Assembly: GCA_021772775.1 (NCBI GenBank)
Contig: JAJFLH010000004.1
Location: forward strand, 1-64,000
From: Mariprofundus sp.
GTDB lineage: Bacteria > Pseudomonadota > Zetaproteobacteria > Mariprofundales > Mariprofundaceae
Direction of reading: 5' to 3'
Length of the DNA stretch: 64,000 bases
Under the pieces are notes generated by a model, which worked only from the letters and a program-made list of their open reading frames with translations, did no database searches and was not told the DNA's origin. The translations under genes were made by a program, and so were the position numbers. This document shows positions 30,801 through 39,221 of the stretch, one piece after another. Numbering within the stretch: the stretch's first letter is position 1; the number at the start of each line of letters is the position of its first letter.

Positions 30801-33039
30801 TACAGGCTCTAAACTGTATTTCTTTAAACGCACAAGTAATTTGCGAGCAGGCCCGAGCAAAGATCATGCCCGCATAGCTTGGGGTGGAAGAAACGAAGCG
30901 GCTGAGGAGATCGAGCGAAAGGGTGACTGGCAACATGTTCGTATGAGTTTGAATGGACAAGTTGGTTGGGTCTTTAATGAGTATCTGGTGCGTGCTGTGC
31001 ATCCGGGACATCTCATGGGAGTGCCAGATTTGGTCCTTTCAACACCTGCCAAGAAGGCACAGCAACAAAAGTCAGGGCAGATGTATGAGGTTATGCGGAC
31101 AGAGCCGCTACGGGCTGATGCAGGTGATTTTTCTGAATTAATTGGTTCAGTGCAAAAAGGCGATATTGTGGCATGGCTGGAAGGGCGCAATGGCTGGGCA
31201 CGCGTGAATCCTCAGATTGATGGGAGCAAGGTCGGTTGGATTCAGACGAGCCTTTTGAAGCAAAAGAAACAGGCTAAAGTTGAGCAAACACAGGCGGTGA
31301 TCAGTAATACAAATATCATGGAGTATGCGGATAGAATCTCAAAAGGTGAGACTTTTAATTTCTCATATGCGGCTCTTGAAGAAGCTCTATACAGGGTACC
31401 TGTTGAGGAAATTCATATTCGTCTTCGAAAAACCGATATGGATGCGATTTTCTTAAAGCGCCAGTTCGATCAGTCATCTTTTGATATTCGCTTGACAGCG
31501 GGACGACATAGACTCAAGGGAACCCTGAAGGTGTTGGGTAGTTCGACGCGTATCTTTAAGAAGAAATCGATTATGATTAAATTGGATAAGCAGAGTGCGC
31601 GCTGGTACGGGCACCGAAGGCTGGCATTGCGATCAATGGCATCAGATAAAGCTTTGATGCGAGAGTGGATGGCATGGAAAATGATGGCTGCATTGGGTAT
31701 GAAAGTACCTGAAGTACACTTCACCCGGGTAACCTTCAATAAAGGTGAAAAAACCGCGCTCTATCTATCGGTTGAATGGATGGGCCGAGAGTTCTTGGAG
31801 GGTAATAATTTAGATACACGCGGTGAATTTTATCAGCCGAACGATGGAGCTCATTGTGGTGATTTGTATACTCCGGATACGATGGAGTTGTGCTTTGATA
31901 AGATTACGCCACAGGATGGGGATTACTCTAGCCTTATGGCGATGGCCAAGGCTGTGAATGAAGCAACGAATGAAAATATAGATCAGACTCTGGCTAAATA
32001 TTTTGAGGATGAATCGATTATTAACTGGATCGCTGTCAATGGGCTGGTTACCAATGGTGATACCTACAACAAAAACTATTGGCTCTATTACCATCCCACA
32101 GAAAAGAAATGGACGGTTGTTCCCTGGGATTATAATCTGACCTATGGTCGTACATACGATCAATATTCCACTAAAGCATTTCGAATTTTTAATGATAATT
32201 TCCAGTATTATTATCCGCCAGATGTGGGGGCAGGTAATCCGGTTAAGGATAAGGCATTACGAAACCCTAAACTTCGAACCCGGCTGGAAAATAAAATTAA
32301 ACATTTGATTGGCATGGAGCCTAATGGCTCGGAGCGAACCTTTGGCTGGTTCTCACCAACGGTGATGGAGGCGCGTATTGGAAACCTTGCATCGGTAGTT
32401 GGCAAAGAGGTTTATAAAGACACATTCCTCTCATATGGCGAGGCTGACTTTACCAAGACATATGAATCATTGATACATTATGTCACGGCTCATGATCACT
32501 TCCTTAAGGTGAAGCTATTTGGTGATTTTCCGTGGGAACCGGAGCCACCGAATATGCCATTTATGTTTATGCCAATGCCAGAAGTTTTAACTGGAGAGGG
32601 GCAGATTGATGCTGGTGCTGAATCATTGCATCTGGTTGATCGTGGTTGGGGCTATTTTGTGGGGCGTTTGAATTTGACGGAGCCTTTAAAATCGAAGGTG
32701 GATTTCAAAGTACAAATTGAAGGCGGCATTAAACCAAAATATATACCGGCTTCTCAATCATGGATGCGGTGCATTGAACGATCATGGCTGCTGAGTACGA
32801 AAACAGAGAATGTTTCCGTATCAGGTGATTTTATGGTTGAATATGTTCAGGAAAACTCACGACGTTCTGAGGTTCCACCACAAGTTCATGAAGAGTTGTT
32901 GGAGTTGTGGATGCTGGATGGCAATCGCTGGAAGCCTCTGCAGACAGAAGTGAATGAATACTCCAATACATTGACGGCGAAAAATATAGATGTGAAATCA
33001 GGGCATACATATCGATTTGTAGCTTGTAGTCCATTCTAA
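27862..33039 (+). CDS. Giant secreted protein: seven SH3-like modules plus C-terminal CotH-kinase-like domain
   Basis: TTG start overlapping upstream gene; signal peptide ending APAYA; seven repeats of LR.GP...W.G......GW..V.......GWV; CotH-like NGDTYNKNYWLYYHPTEKKWTVVPWDYNLTYG. Confidence 0.85.
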   Translation: MGRLNNKWYRLGGKLLALLGLAMATAPAYAAEGDIYTLQKDSSLRQGPDSYYAPTSSARKGGQAIELNSSGEWKKVRIFVSGDVGWVYANYLVPVAVDPKQTKVAQAFPATTNVKENSLDKSARAGEAAVALTEFASLRSDAVVKQPETLAVQVEPVVQSMAPSKESVEGDSVPPLFEDGAVSQEPVEVEQFNNKLASNFLGSSKPAAIETNTIQQPLKGAKGNATGFEQFPVEFSTSQAGQNKEAQKTIEKSPAVSRTTDKSHAVGVKQFSVQFAQSPSAEAVSQSPTAATKPKSIPADMKSRPTPAVEMTAYPVKAKEVAEDVKPAAAVVIDNNESGNVLTSQPLSDGSQLVKQTSVIRVGPSALSEVLGWAGTGAEVQTIHQQGKWMKVRLLDSGRIGWVESTSLDLSGATTSVPLVRKQQNTPIEKKQPQLEVVNILTKQAPTRRSEDVGGLEDTAEPVTKRPAISNETITPQWEVKNVVATPKKALDKLESKPDVVAAAMIKQENQPIETAALQAEVTNIVAEPKKALEKLEGKSAVVIEPENKPIETAQLQPEVKNVVAKPVTELDKLVSQPAATVALVETAKQQNSLLEQAASQTQAATAIAKQSPSLETVILAPDATMASESQSVQNNAVESESAEKGLYKFNRKAKLRSGPNVSFDTVSWAGEGSKATELDRNGDWVRIQMQVSKRIGWVYDRSLDIVSLGVSAAGASVAAAGVASTPMVMPIKIGGPFTQESVALSEETKAEADQVEALAEIAQVEAKVETDQAVVGNATVSTARNLYRFNEKTNLREGAGEQYDVVSWAGHEAYATELARKDDWVQVQLQAGKRIGWVLHSSMALVNTAVNSSAEGSKSAESELKKLAEEAGPKLYFFKRTSNLRKGPGKEYDRIAWGGRNEAAEEIERQGDWQHVRMTLNGQVGWVFNEYMQRAVHPGHLMGAPALPVAAEPVQQVVEKLEPEKPELEEAKAEEVAEDTGSKLYFFKRTSNLRAGPSKDHARIAWGGRNEAAEEIERKGDWQHVRMSLNGQVGWVFNEYLVRAVHPGHLMGVPDLVLSTPAKKAQQQKSGQMYEVMRTEPLRADAGDFSELIGSVQKGDIVAWLEGRNGWARVNPQIDGSKVGWIQTSLLKQKKQAKVEQTQAVISNTNIMEYADRISKGETFNFSYAALEEALYRVPVEEIHIRLRKTDMDAIFLKRQFDQSSFDIRLTAGRHRLKGTLKVLGSSTRIFKKKSIMIKLDKQSARWYGHRRLALRSMASDKALMREWMAWKMMAALGMKVPEVHFTRVTFNKGEKTALYLSVEWMGREFLEGNNLDTRGEFYQPNDGAHCGDLYTPDTMELCFDKITPQDGDYSSLMAMAKAVNEATNENIDQTLAKYFEDESIINWIAVNGLVTNGDTYNKNYWLYYHPTEKKWTVVPWDYNLTYGRTYDQYSTKAFRIFNDNFQYYYPPDVGAGNPVKDKALRNPKLRTRLENKIKHLIGMEPNGSERTFGWFSPTVMEARIGNLASVVGKEVYKDTFLSYGEADFTKTYESLIHYVTAHDHFLKVKLFGDFPWEPEPPNMPFMFMPMPEVLTGEGQIDAGAESLHLVDRGWGYFVGRLNLTEPLKSKVDFKVQIEGGIKPKYIPASQSWMRCIERSWLLSTKTENVSVSGDFMVEYVQENSRRSEVPPQVHEELLELWMLDGNRWKPLQTEVNEYSNTLTAKNIDVKSGHTYRFVACSPF
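29280..29610 (+). repeat. Degenerate ~35-45 aa linker repeats within giant SH3/CotH gene
   Basis: Peptide repeats WEVKNVVATPKKALDKLESKP / AEVTNIVAEPKKALEKLEGKS / PEVKNVVAKPVTELDKLVSQP. Confidence 0.8.
30481..31023 (+). repeat. Two near-identical SH3 module units (30481-30696 and 30808-31023)
   Basis: KLYFFKRTSNLRKGPGKEYDRIAWGGRNEAAEEIERQGDWQHVRMTLNGQVGWVFNEYMQRAVHPGHLMG vs KLYFFKRTSNLRAGPSKDHARIAWGGRNEAAEEIERKGDWQHVRMSLNGQVGWVFNEYLVRAVHPGHLMG. Confidence 0.9.
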
Positions 33040-33103
33040 AACGTCAATCTGCTGGCACTGTGATAAAGAGAAATAAGCATAGAATAATGGGAATACTATC
33101 GAA

Positions 33104-34381
33104 ATGAAATTGAATCTTATTGCACAAAATATATGGGAAGATATGAAGAGCGTGGAAGGGCAGGCTACTTTTCGCTTTGCTATTCGACTGTTCCTTATTT
33201 TACTTGCCTATTACCTGATGAAACCTGTCCGGGAAGAGTTGATCCTCGATGGTGGTAGTGCTGAACTGAGGAGTTATGCCCTTGCGGGTCAGGCCGCCTT
33301 ACTACTATTTCTGGTACCGTTCTACAGCCATATCATAAAACATCTGCATGGTGATAAATTATTCCTTATCGTTACCCTCTTTTTGTCGGCCAATATTGGT
33401 GTCTTTTATCTGCTGGGGTCAGCTGGTATGGATATCGGTGTGGCATTCTTTGTCTGGTTGGGGATTTTCTCGGTGGTGCAGATTTCTCAATTTTGGACAA
33501 TGGTTAGTGATTATCACTGTGTTGAAAAGGGCACCAGACTGACTTCCTATATTGCAATCGGTGGTTCGCTCGGTGCAATGATTGGCGCGATGGTTGCCAA
33601 AACACTCTACTTAGAATTGGGTGCCTATGGCCTGATGTTAGTGGCAATTGCGATGCTTATTGTGGCGGTTATTGTTCCAGGTGCCAAGGATGAACTGCGC
33701 AAGGATCATAACGATGATACCGATGATGAGTCGATGAAACATCTTCTGGGCGGCTTGAAGCGCGTGCTGGATGTGCCTTATCTACGCTGGATTGCCGCAT
33801 CGGTTGTATTGCTAAATCTGATTAACTCTACAGGTGAATTTATTCTGGCTGATTTTGTTACTGCAGAATACAGTGGTAAAGATATCGGAGCTTTTTATTC
33901 AACGTTTTATCTCTATGTGAATATCGCGACACTTGTGTTGCAAGCTTTTGTTGTGCGGCCACTGTATCAGGCGATAGGTGTTGGCGGAGCTTTGATGAGT
34001 TTGGCTGTATTTAACCTGATGATGTATATCTCGGTATTGGCATTCCCTGTTCTGGCATGGTTTGCAATCGTGAAAATGGCAGATAATAGTATTGATTACT
34101 CTGTTGCCAATACCACGAAACAGATTCTATTTTTACCATTGGATCGTTTTACACGTTATGAAGGGATGCTGGCAATCAATACATTCTTTACACGTTTTGG
34201 CGACTTGATTCAGGGCGGTATTATTTTCTTGGTGATATCTGTTTTAGCCTTGCCAACCATGATGCTGGTAGGTACAAATATTGTATTGTGTCTGCTTTGG
34301 TTGTTTGTGACGTATAATGTTAGTCAACAGTTCAAAAAACATAGTAAACCATCAAATGAAGTGGAATCAGCTAAGCTTTGA
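33104..34381 (+). CDS. NTT/Npt1-Npt2-like (ADP/ATP translocase-like) or MFS-type transporter
   Basis: ~11-12 TM; YYLMKPVREELILDGGSAELRSY resembles the bacterial NTT-like family. Confidence 0.7.
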   Translation: MKLNLIAQNIWEDMKSVEGQATFRFAIRLFLILLAYYLMKPVREELILDGGSAELRSYALAGQAALLLFLVPFYSHIIKHLHGDKLFLIVTLFLSANIGVFYLLGSAGMDIGVAFFVWLGIFSVVQISQFWTMVSDYHCVEKGTRLTSYIAIGGSLGAMIGAMVAKTLYLELGAYGLMLVAIAMLIVAVIVPGAKDELRKDHNDDTDDESMKHLLGGLKRVLDVPYLRWIAASVVLLNLINSTGEFILADFVTAEYSGKDIGAFYSTFYLYVNIATLVLQAFVVRPLYQAIGVGGALMSLAVFNLMMYISVLAFPVLAWFAIVKMADNSIDYSVANTTKQILFLPLDRFTRYEGMLAINTFFTRFGDLIQGGIIFLVISVLALPTMMLVGTNIVLCLLWLFVTYNVSQQFKKHSKPSNEVESAKL

Positions 34382-34466
34382 ATCTAGGTCATGGGTTTGA
34401 TGTACATTTAGGTCATTTTTTATACAATTGATGTCTGTTTGATAGGGGAAACAAAGGGGTGTGGGT

Positions 34467-35879
34467 ATGAGTGATGTGTTAAGAGCCGTTGTGTTGGCTG
34501 GAGGATCGGGGAGTCGTTTGTGGCCGTTGTCGCGTCAGCAACTTCCTAAGCAGTTCCTTAATTTAAGTGGTACCGATAGCATGTTAGGTGGCACCATTAA
34601 ACGTTTGACTCCGTTAATCAGTAAAAATGATGTGTGGGTTGTGACCGGTGAGAAACATGCAACAGGTGAGGCATTTTCTGAGCTTGATGGATTAAATCAG
34701 ATATTAGAACCCTGTGGTCGCAACACTGCCCCTGCGGTGGCTCTTAGTGCCGCACTTATGCAGGATTTGAGTGGTGGTGAAGATCCTATCATGGTTGTAT
34801 TACCTGCGGATCATCTGGTATCCAAGCAGGATGCATTTCAAGATTGCCTGAGACAAGCGGTTGTGGCTGCAAATTCCGGTCAGTTGGTTACCTTCGGTAT
34901 TGTGCCTGATCAGCCTGAAACAGGTTTTGGTTATGTTCAGACAGAGCCTGAAGAGCAGGGTGTTCATCGCGTACTTCGTTTTGTTGAGAAACCAGACAGA
35001 GAGACAGCACAAAAGATGCTTGATGATGGTAACTATTACTGGAACTCCGGCATGTTTGTCTGGAAGGCTTCAGTTATTCTGGCTGAAATAGAGAAGTATT
35101 TGCCGGAAGTCTGGTCCTTGTTGCAAGAAATGCGCCATGCCTGGAATAACGGCAAGAGTTGGCAGGAAGTCGTCAGAATCAATTTCGAGAAAATGCCTGA
35201 TATTTCCATTGATTATGGTGTTATGGAACGGTCTGAGAGTGTCTCTCTGGTCGCTGCTGATATTGGCTGGTCTGATGTTGGTAGCTGGGATGCTGTGCAT
35301 GAAATAGCCAACCATGATGCCAATGGCAATGAGATTAGTGGTAATGTCTTGGCCATTGATTGTCAAAACTCTCTGTTTAGAAGTGAATCGCGTCTGATTG
35401 CTGCCGTTGGCTTGGATGATATGATCGTGGTGGAAACACCCGATGCCATTTTATTGGCTAAAGCCGGTGAGAGTCAGCGTGTACGTGAGCTGGTTGATTC
35501 ATTGAAGAAGGGTAGTGATAAGTATCATATCGAACATGTAACTGTGCGTCGTCCATGGGGTAGTTATACCGTTTTGGGAGAAGCAGGAGATGGCTATCAA
35601 CTCAAGCGTATTGATGTGAATCCTGGGGCCAAGCTAAGCCTGCAAGCGCATCAACACCGCTCTGAGCATTGGGTTGTAGTGGCTGGTACTGCGACGGTCA
35701 CATGTGGTGATTTGATCAAAGTGGTTGCCAGAAATGGCAGTGCATATATTCCGATTGGCGAAGTTCATCGTCTGGAGAATCGCGGTAAAGTTCCTGTTCA
35801 GTTGATTGAAGTACAGGTGGGTGATTATCTGGAAGAGGATGACATTCAGCGCTTTGAAGACTCTTATGGTAGATGTTAA
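34467..35879 (+). CDS. manC/algA: Mannose-1-phosphate guanylyltransferase / mannose-6-phosphate isomerase
   Basis: VVLAGGSGSRLWPLSRQQLPKQFL; FVEKPD; C-terminal cupin RPWGSYTVL...LSLQAHQHRSEHWVVVAGTA. Confidence 0.95.
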   Translation: MSDVLRAVVLAGGSGSRLWPLSRQQLPKQFLNLSGTDSMLGGTIKRLTPLISKNDVWVVTGEKHATGEAFSELDGLNQILEPCGRNTAPAVALSAALMQDLSGGEDPIMVVLPADHLVSKQDAFQDCLRQAVVAANSGQLVTFGIVPDQPETGFGYVQTEPEEQGVHRVLRFVEKPDRETAQKMLDDGNYYWNSGMFVWKASVILAEIEKYLPEVWSLLQEMRHAWNNGKSWQEVVRINFEKMPDISIDYGVMERSESVSLVAADIGWSDVGSWDAVHEIANHDANGNEISGNVLAIDCQNSLFRSESRLIAAVGLDDMIVVETPDAILLAKAGESQRVRELVDSLKKGSDKYHIEHVTVRRPWGSYTVLGEAGDGYQLKRIDVNPGAKLSLQAHQHRSEHWVVVAGTATVTCGDLIKVVARNGSAYIPIGEVHRLENRGKVPVQLIEVQVGDYLEEDDIQRFEDSYGRC

Positions 35880-36227
35880 CCGCTAAACTGGCTTCATAGA
35901 TCTTGGCTATGAACAATGGTGGCAATGGAAACATTGTCGCCATTTTTTTATTGGTCACAGATCGTTAGTTAAATCAATGTTGTTGGTGCAATGCCTTGGC
36001 AGCTATAAATCAACGTCACTCCAGCTTGCTTTTAGCCGGAATCTAGCGAACTGAAAGCGGCATTTACCTTGCCTGAGAAAACCACTCAAGAAGAAGGTGA
36101 ATGCCGGTCAGGTGACAGTGAAGCCAGGGAGCCCCCCCTGTGAGGGAAGGCAGAGAAGCATACCCTGGGGGCTGACGAATAATCGACCTTCCAGTATGTT
36201 GATGTAAATTCGAAAATAAAGGCAATA

Positions 36228-36264
36228 AAAAAGCCTGCAAACATAAGTTTGCAGGCTTTTTATG
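36228..36264 (-). terminator. Terminator downstream of tRNA-Leu (minus strand)
   Basis: aaaaagcctgcaaac-ataa-gtttgcaggcttttt. Confidence 0.85.
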
Positions 36265-36266
36265 TA

Positions 36267-36353
36267 TGGTACCGAGAGCCGGAGTCGAACCGGCACGGCC
36301 GCAAAGCCACTGGATTTTGAATCCAGCGTGTCTACCAGTTCCACCATCCCGGC
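36267..36353 (-). tRNA. tRNA-Leu (CAA)
   Basis: Minus-strand gccgggatggtggaactggtagacacgctggattCAAaatccag...ccggttcgactccggctctcggtacca; class II with variable arm. Confidence 0.93.
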
Positions 36354-36551
36354 AAGCACCTATCAGTCTACCACTACACTATCTAGGGAGACTTAAATCA
36401 GCCAATATGATCGTTGTAGAAACAAGATCATGTCGGAAGACGCCGCGAAGCATTGTCATCTGACTGTTAACTGTCAAGTCGTTGATGTAATCTTAAAATA
36501 AATAGCCTCGAAGCTCTTGCATTCTAGGTCGAATCGACAAGCATGTAGCGT

Positions 36552-37820
36552 ATGAAAAATGGCTCTAAAACAGACTTTGATGTGGTGATTGTTGGTGGTG
36601 GTGCAGTTGGTGCTACGCTGGCCTTGGCCTTGCAGCGAATGGATTACCAAGTTGCTGTGATTGAATTACGCTCTCCATCGTTTGCCTCGAGCGATCCTGA
36701 ACGGGTCGTAGCCCTGAATTATGGTTCACGCTGTTTTCTTGAATCATTGGATCTTTGGCAGGGTGTTGAAGCGGTTGGTGTAGGGGATATTCGTCACATT
36801 GTAGTGACTGAGCCGGGCAATGCTGGGCGCGTTGATCTGGATGCTAGCGATGCTCAACATTACGCCAGTGATATGCATGAATTGGGTTATGTTGTTGAAA
36901 TGGGACATCTGCTTGAGCCGATGTACCGAGCTTTGCAGGCGTCATCGGTTGAATTGATTACACCTGCTTGTGTGGAATCTTTTGATCTGCAGGCGGATAG
37001 GGTCAATATTCAGTTGTGCCGTGGTGATGAGCTGTCGACGATTTCAGCGGCATTGATGGTTGGTGCCGATGGTACTTTTAGTCAGATCCGTTCTATGTCT
37101 GGCATAGGTACTTATGGTTGGGATTATAATCGTTTCGGCTTGGTGGCATCGGTCACAACCGAGCTGGGGCACAACGATACAGCGCATGAATGTTTTCGTT
37201 CATCTGGTCCATTGGCCTTTTTACCTCTGGCTGATGGGCGCTTCTCTATTGTTTGGGCTGCCACACCGGGCGAAGCCGCACAGTTATTGGCCATGGATGA
37301 TGATGCGTTTATCTATGCGCTACAAAAAGCCGCCGGTGCAGCTACGATCTCCCAAATTGGTAACATTACCGATGTTTCAAAACGGGCCAGTTATCCGCTT
37401 GAATTGACCGTAGCCAAATCATTTAGCCAAGGTCGTATCGCGCTGGTGGGCAATGCCGCTCATACCATCCACCCAGTAGCTGGGCAGGGTATGAATCTGG
37501 GCTTTCGGGATGTGCAGACTTTGATTGAAGTGCTGACGCGTGCCATGGAACAACAGAAATCGAGCTGCTGTGACCCTGGTCAATCGATTCTTATGCAATC
37601 CTATTCCGAGCAACGCCGTGTTGACGTGATGGCTGTGGCAGGTTTCACTGAATCGATGTCACACCTGTTTGGCAGCACTGTTCCGGGTATGAAATGGTTA
37701 CGTGCTATGGGCCTGAAGAATCTCTCAGGCATACCGGCTCTAGCCGATATGTTGTTGAAACACGCATCAGGTATTGCTCAGATGAAAAATCAGAAGCATC
37801 AGGAGACTCCAAATGAGTGA
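36552..37820 (+). CDS. UbiH/UbiF-family FAD-dependent ubiquinone biosynthesis hydroxylase
   Basis: VVIVGGGAVGATLALALQ dinucleotide fold; ALVGNAAHTIHPVAGQGMNLGFRDV. Confidence 0.9.
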   Translation: MKNGSKTDFDVVIVGGGAVGATLALALQRMDYQVAVIELRSPSFASSDPERVVALNYGSRCFLESLDLWQGVEAVGVGDIRHIVVTEPGNAGRVDLDASDAQHYASDMHELGYVVEMGHLLEPMYRALQASSVELITPACVESFDLQADRVNIQLCRGDELSTISAALMVGADGTFSQIRSMSGIGTYGWDYNRFGLVASVTTELGHNDTAHECFRSSGPLAFLPLADGRFSIVWAATPGEAAQLLAMDDDAFIYALQKAAGAATISQIGNITDVSKRASYPLELTVAKSFSQGRIALVGNAAHTIHPVAGQGMNLGFRDVQTLIEVLTRAMEQQKSSCCDPGQSILMQSYSEQRRVDVMAVAGFTESMSHLFGSTVPGMKWLRAMGLKNLSGIPALADMLLKHASGIAQMKNQKHQETPNE

Positions 37821-39024
37821 TTATGCTGATGTAATTATTGTCGGAGGCGGCATGGTGGGTCTGGCGCTTGCCTGTGCGCTCAGACATACCGGTTTGCGTA
37901 TCGTCATCATCGAACGTGGTGAACCTCCAGTTCGTCTGTCACTGGGCCGGGATTGTCGTGTATCAGCTATTGTGATGGGTAATGTGCGCATTCTTCAGGG
38001 CTTGGGGGTGTGGGAGCATCTCAAAGATGATGCCGGCCCTATGTGTATGATGAAGATATGGGATAATCAGGAGCAGGGCGGTATCCGTTTTGATGCGTCT
38101 GAGATTGAAGAAGAAGCTTTAGGTTATCTGATCGAGAACTCCTGTACTCAAGCTGCGATGCATAAAGCACTCATGGACAGCGATGATGTCGAGTTCTGTT
38201 CACCGGCTGAAATCAGCGCTATTGATTGGTATGGCAAAGATGGCAAACAAGCGACAGTAACGTTAGCTGATGGACGTGTGTTGACAACGCCACTGATAAT
38301 CGGTGCTGATGGTGGTCGTTCATGGGTACGCGAGCAGGCTGGTATTAACTGCTGGCAGCGTGATTATGAACAAAAAGGTGTTGTGGTGAATGTGCGCACT
38401 GAACTGCCGCATCGTGGCATTGCATTTCAACGTTTTCTACCGACGGGCCCGTTAGCGTTCCTACCCTTGACCGATAATATCTGTTCCATCGTCTGGAGTG
38501 CTGAAAACACTGAAGCAGATCGTCTGCTGGCGATGTCCGACGATGAATTTTTAAATGCTTTGAATCTCACCTTTGGCCCTGTGCTGGGGCGTGTTACTGA
38601 AGCTGGAGATCGTGCTGCTTTTCCACTCAAAGGGCAGCTTGCCAAACATATGGTGCGTGAACGTGTGGCGCTGGTTGGCGATGCAGCGCATTGCATTCAT
38701 CCTTTGGCAGGCTTGGGCGTGAATTTAGGATTGAGAGATGCAATGGTGCTGGCGCAGGAAATTGCCGATGCCAAACGTTTTGATGAAGATTGGGGTGAGT
38801 TGTCTGTATTGGATCGTTATATGAAACAGCGCATGCCCGATGTGTTATCTGTAATGGGTTCAATGGAAGGGCTGCATCGCATATTCACTACCAATATTCC
38901 TGGTTTGAAAGAGATGCGTGGTTTAGGTATGCGCTTAGTGGGTAATTCAGGAGCGATTAAACATCTGCTGATGCGCAATTCGACCGGTCTCTCTCTACCT
39001 GTCCCAAAACAGATTCGAAAGTAA
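37813..39024 (+). CDS. Second UbiH/UbiF-family FAD-dependent hydroxylase
   Basis: VIIVGGGMVGLALACAL; ALVGDAAHCIHPLAGLGVNLGLRDA; overlaps upstream gene by 8 bp. Confidence 0.9.
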   Translation: MSDYADVIIVGGGMVGLALACALRHTGLRIVIIERGEPPVRLSLGRDCRVSAIVMGNVRILQGLGVWEHLKDDAGPMCMMKIWDNQEQGGIRFDASEIEEEALGYLIENSCTQAAMHKALMDSDDVEFCSPAEISAIDWYGKDGKQATVTLADGRVLTTPLIIGADGGRSWVREQAGINCWQRDYEQKGVVVNVRTELPHRGIAFQRFLPTGPLAFLPLTDNICSIVWSAENTEADRLLAMSDDEFLNALNLTFGPVLGRVTEAGDRAAFPLKGQLAKHMVRERVALVGDAAHCIHPLAGLGVNLGLRDAMVLAQEIADAKRFDEDWGELSVLDRYMKQRMPDVLSVMGSMEGLHRIFTTNIPGLKEMRGLGMRLVGNSGAIKHLLMRNSTGLSLPVPKQIRK

Positions 39025-39030
39025 CTATCC

Positions 39031-39183
39031 AGATCACCTCTGATTTTCCTGATTACAGCGTAAAAAAAATGCTCACCTATGCCGAACAGGGCGTTTAAAT
39101 GCCGCGTAGCACAGGAAGTGCGAGAACGGCTAGGAGTAAGCTCCGCTTTTTTGCCTTGTCCTCAGAAAAATCAGAGGCAATCT
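39031..39183. repeat. Inverted-repeat-bounded ~153-bp intergenic element
   Basis: agatcacctctgattttcctga (39031-39052) vs reverse complement of tcagaaaaatcagaggcaatct (39162-39183): 19/22 identical. Confidence 0.7.
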
Positions 39184-39221
39184 AAGCTGTTACTGATTTA
39201 TATAACTAGTAGTGAATAACT

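Noticed and set aside
27862-31263. Tandem repeats in the giant gene as an assembly artefact
   Set aside because: Most modules are clearly diverged and separated by distinct linkers; only modules 5/6 are near-identical, so artefact is unlikely overall
36000-36226. RNase P RNA, 6S RNA or tmRNA in the manC-tRNA-Leu spacer
   Set aside because: No signature segments of these RNAs (e.g. GAGGAAAGUCCGGGC of RNase P) on either strand
36108-36359. ORFs MLAGMVELVDTLDSKSSG... (-) and 36266-36463 (+)
   Set aside because: They are translations of the tRNA-Leu gene, a classic annotation artefact
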